Shown in pieces: positions 6,829 through 7,253 of a stretch of 7,253 nt of DNA. The DNA lies in the NCBI GenBank assembly GCA_038231615.1, contig JBBRLA010000447.1, forward strand, positions 1 to 7,253, read 5' to 3'. This stretch comes from JBBRLA01 sp038231615. Lineage in GTDB: Bacteria; Myxococcota_A; Polyangia; Palsa-1104; JAEUJZ01. A program made the position numbers and the translations under genes. Position 1 is the stretch's first letter. Each line of letters starts with the position of its first letter. Below the pieces are notes generated by a model. That model was not told the DNA's origin. It did no database searches and was given only the letters and a program-made list of their open reading frames with translations.

Positions 6829-6839
6829 CACGGTTTTTA

Positions 6840-6858
6840 CCGTGAAAACACGGTTTTT
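6840..6858 (+). terminator. Terminator-like hairpin following the 21-bp array
   Basis: CCGTG (6840-6844) and CACGG (6849-6853) pair around AAAA and are followed at once by TTTTT (6854-6858), a compact intrinsic-terminator shape on the + strand. The stem is only 5 bp, 6 with the flanking A-T. Competing pairings exist: CACGG 6829-6833 with CCGTG 6840-6844, and CACGG 6849-6853 with CCGTG 6861-6865. No + strand gene ends here. Confidence 0.35.
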
Positions 6859-6934
6859 GCCCGTGCGCTCACGATTTACGCCCCTGCTACACCTGCTCGC
6901 GGCAGATTGGACCCTGTCGGCAGGTGTTCAAGAA

Positions 6935-6949
6935 GTCGGCGCGGCCGAC
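6935..6949. repeat. Perfect 6-bp inverted repeat
   Basis: GTCGGC and GCCGAC flank a GCG spacer. The 15-bp palindrome could be a small operator or a hairpin. No T-run follows, so it is not an intrinsic terminator, and no adjacent gene explains it. Confidence 0.35.
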
Positions 6950-7138
6950 CGATGCCAAGAAAAGCACTGTCCGTTCATTGACAACCGAAGAGACGTGATA
7001 GACATGGGCTTGCGAATCGTCGCGGTCCATTTTTTGCGTCGAACCGGATCGGGGCGGCGAGGCCCGCAACCCGAGAGCGCCTGACTGAAAAGGTGTCCTC
7101 GGGCAGCCTCCCGCCCCGCCCGGCTCGTCACAAAGAGC

Positions 7139-7220
7139 AACCTCTATCCGCTCGGCAACCCGAACCTCTGCCCACTCGGCAACCAGAACCCCTACCCACT
7201 CGGCAACCAGAACCTCTGAC
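7139..7220. repeat. 24-bp tandem array, three units plus a partial
   Basis: Units at 7139-7162, 7163-7186 and 7187-7210, then 10 bases of a fourth. Each is a variant of AAC-C[TC]CT-N5-CTCGGCAACC-[CA]G. One frame reads NLYPLGNP, NLCPLGNQ, NPYPLGNQ, then NL and a stop at 7217-7219. That frame opens only after a stop at 7082-7084 and has no ATG or ribosome binding site, so it is treated as non-coding or as a gene scrap. Confidence 0.85.
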
Positions 7221-7245
7221 CTTCGTTCCCCGCCTGTGCTACCTT
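7216..7245 (+). promoter_or_regulatory. Weak promoter candidate reading off the right edge
   Basis: CTGACC (7216-7221) and TACCTT (7240-7245) are 18 bases apart, the latter preceded by TGC as in an extended -10. ATG 7248-7250 lies just beyond and could begin a gene outside the window; too little is visible to tell. Confidence 0.2.
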
Positions 7246-7253
7246 TGATGCCA

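Larger units (their letters stand above)
6392..7253. other. Gene-free, repeat-rich region of about 860 bp
   Basis: No frame on either strand here gives a product with recognisable motifs together with a plausible ribosome binding site. The stretch is dominated by three unrelated tandem-repeat families (6463-6526, 6588-6828 and 7139-7220), listed separately. The unrepeated part 6861-7138 holds only short inverted repeats and an isolated TTGACA. Short open frames across the repeats exist because 21-bp and 24-bp units keep phase. Confidence 0.7.

Noticed and set aside
6978..7005. Promoter from TTGACA at 6978
   Set aside because: The -35 hexamer is perfect but no acceptable -10 lies 16-18 bases downstream, and no gene follows.
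7012..7035. Terminator: GCGA-ATCG-TCGC hairpin near a T6 run
   Set aside because: Stem is only 4 bp plus wobbles and is separated from the T-run by several bases; no gene ends here.
6928..7140. Small minus-strand gene of 70 codons
   Set aside because: No recognisable motif, poor start context, basic low-information product.
6463..7220. CRISPR array
   Set aside because: Repeats are directly tandem with no unique spacers, and three different unit lengths are present; no cas genes.

Overview
The window is GC-rich (roughly 60-65% by eye in the genes). It carries a eukaryote-like Ser/Thr kinase with a periplasmic sensor tail and an acidic-N-terminus GreB-type factor. That style points to Myxococcota or a related deltaproteobacterial-type lineage; this placement is inferred from protein style, since no rRNA or other marker is present.

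Layout, left to right. (1) 2-175: the 3' end of a molybdopterin oxidoreductase (formate-dehydrogenase-alpha/NuoG-like) reading frame, which stops directly after its 4Fe-4S domain. (2) 326-1222: a di-iron ferritin-fold protein with a complete ligand set, closest in pattern to acyl-ACP desaturases. (3) 1298-3364: a transmembrane Ser/Thr kinase with an in-frame array of eight charged hexapeptides just outside the membrane and a helical periplasmic tail, followed by a probable intrinsic terminator. (4) 3473-5732: a two-gene overlapping unit, an ABC/SMC-type AAA ATPase plus a TIGR02646-like HNH nuclease. This is the gene pair of a Septu (PtuAB) anti-phage system. (5) 5837-6391, opposite strand and convergent: a GreB-like elongation factor whose catalytic coiled-coil tip is replaced by a Pro/Ser/Gly-rich stretch. 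(6) 6392-7253: about 860 bp with no convincing gene, holding three unrelated tandem-repeat families (32-bp, 21-bp and 24-bp units) and a terminator-like hairpin after the 21-bp array.

The Septu-like pair is a compact cassette of about 2.3 kb between the kinase terminator and the convergent greB. No integrase, insertion sequence, tRNA or reverse transcriptase is visible. Its ATPase is compositionally mosaic: a central block (about 3901-4240, about 35-40% GC by hand count, with rare ATA/AGA/AGG codons) sits between 60-68% GC flanks that encode the two halves of the nucleotide-binding fold. This looks like exchange of a middle domain, or patchy amelioration of an acquired gene, and is the strongest unexpected signal in the window together with the repeat-rich tail. 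I see no evidence that the kinase, the ferritin-like protein or GreB works with the defence pair.
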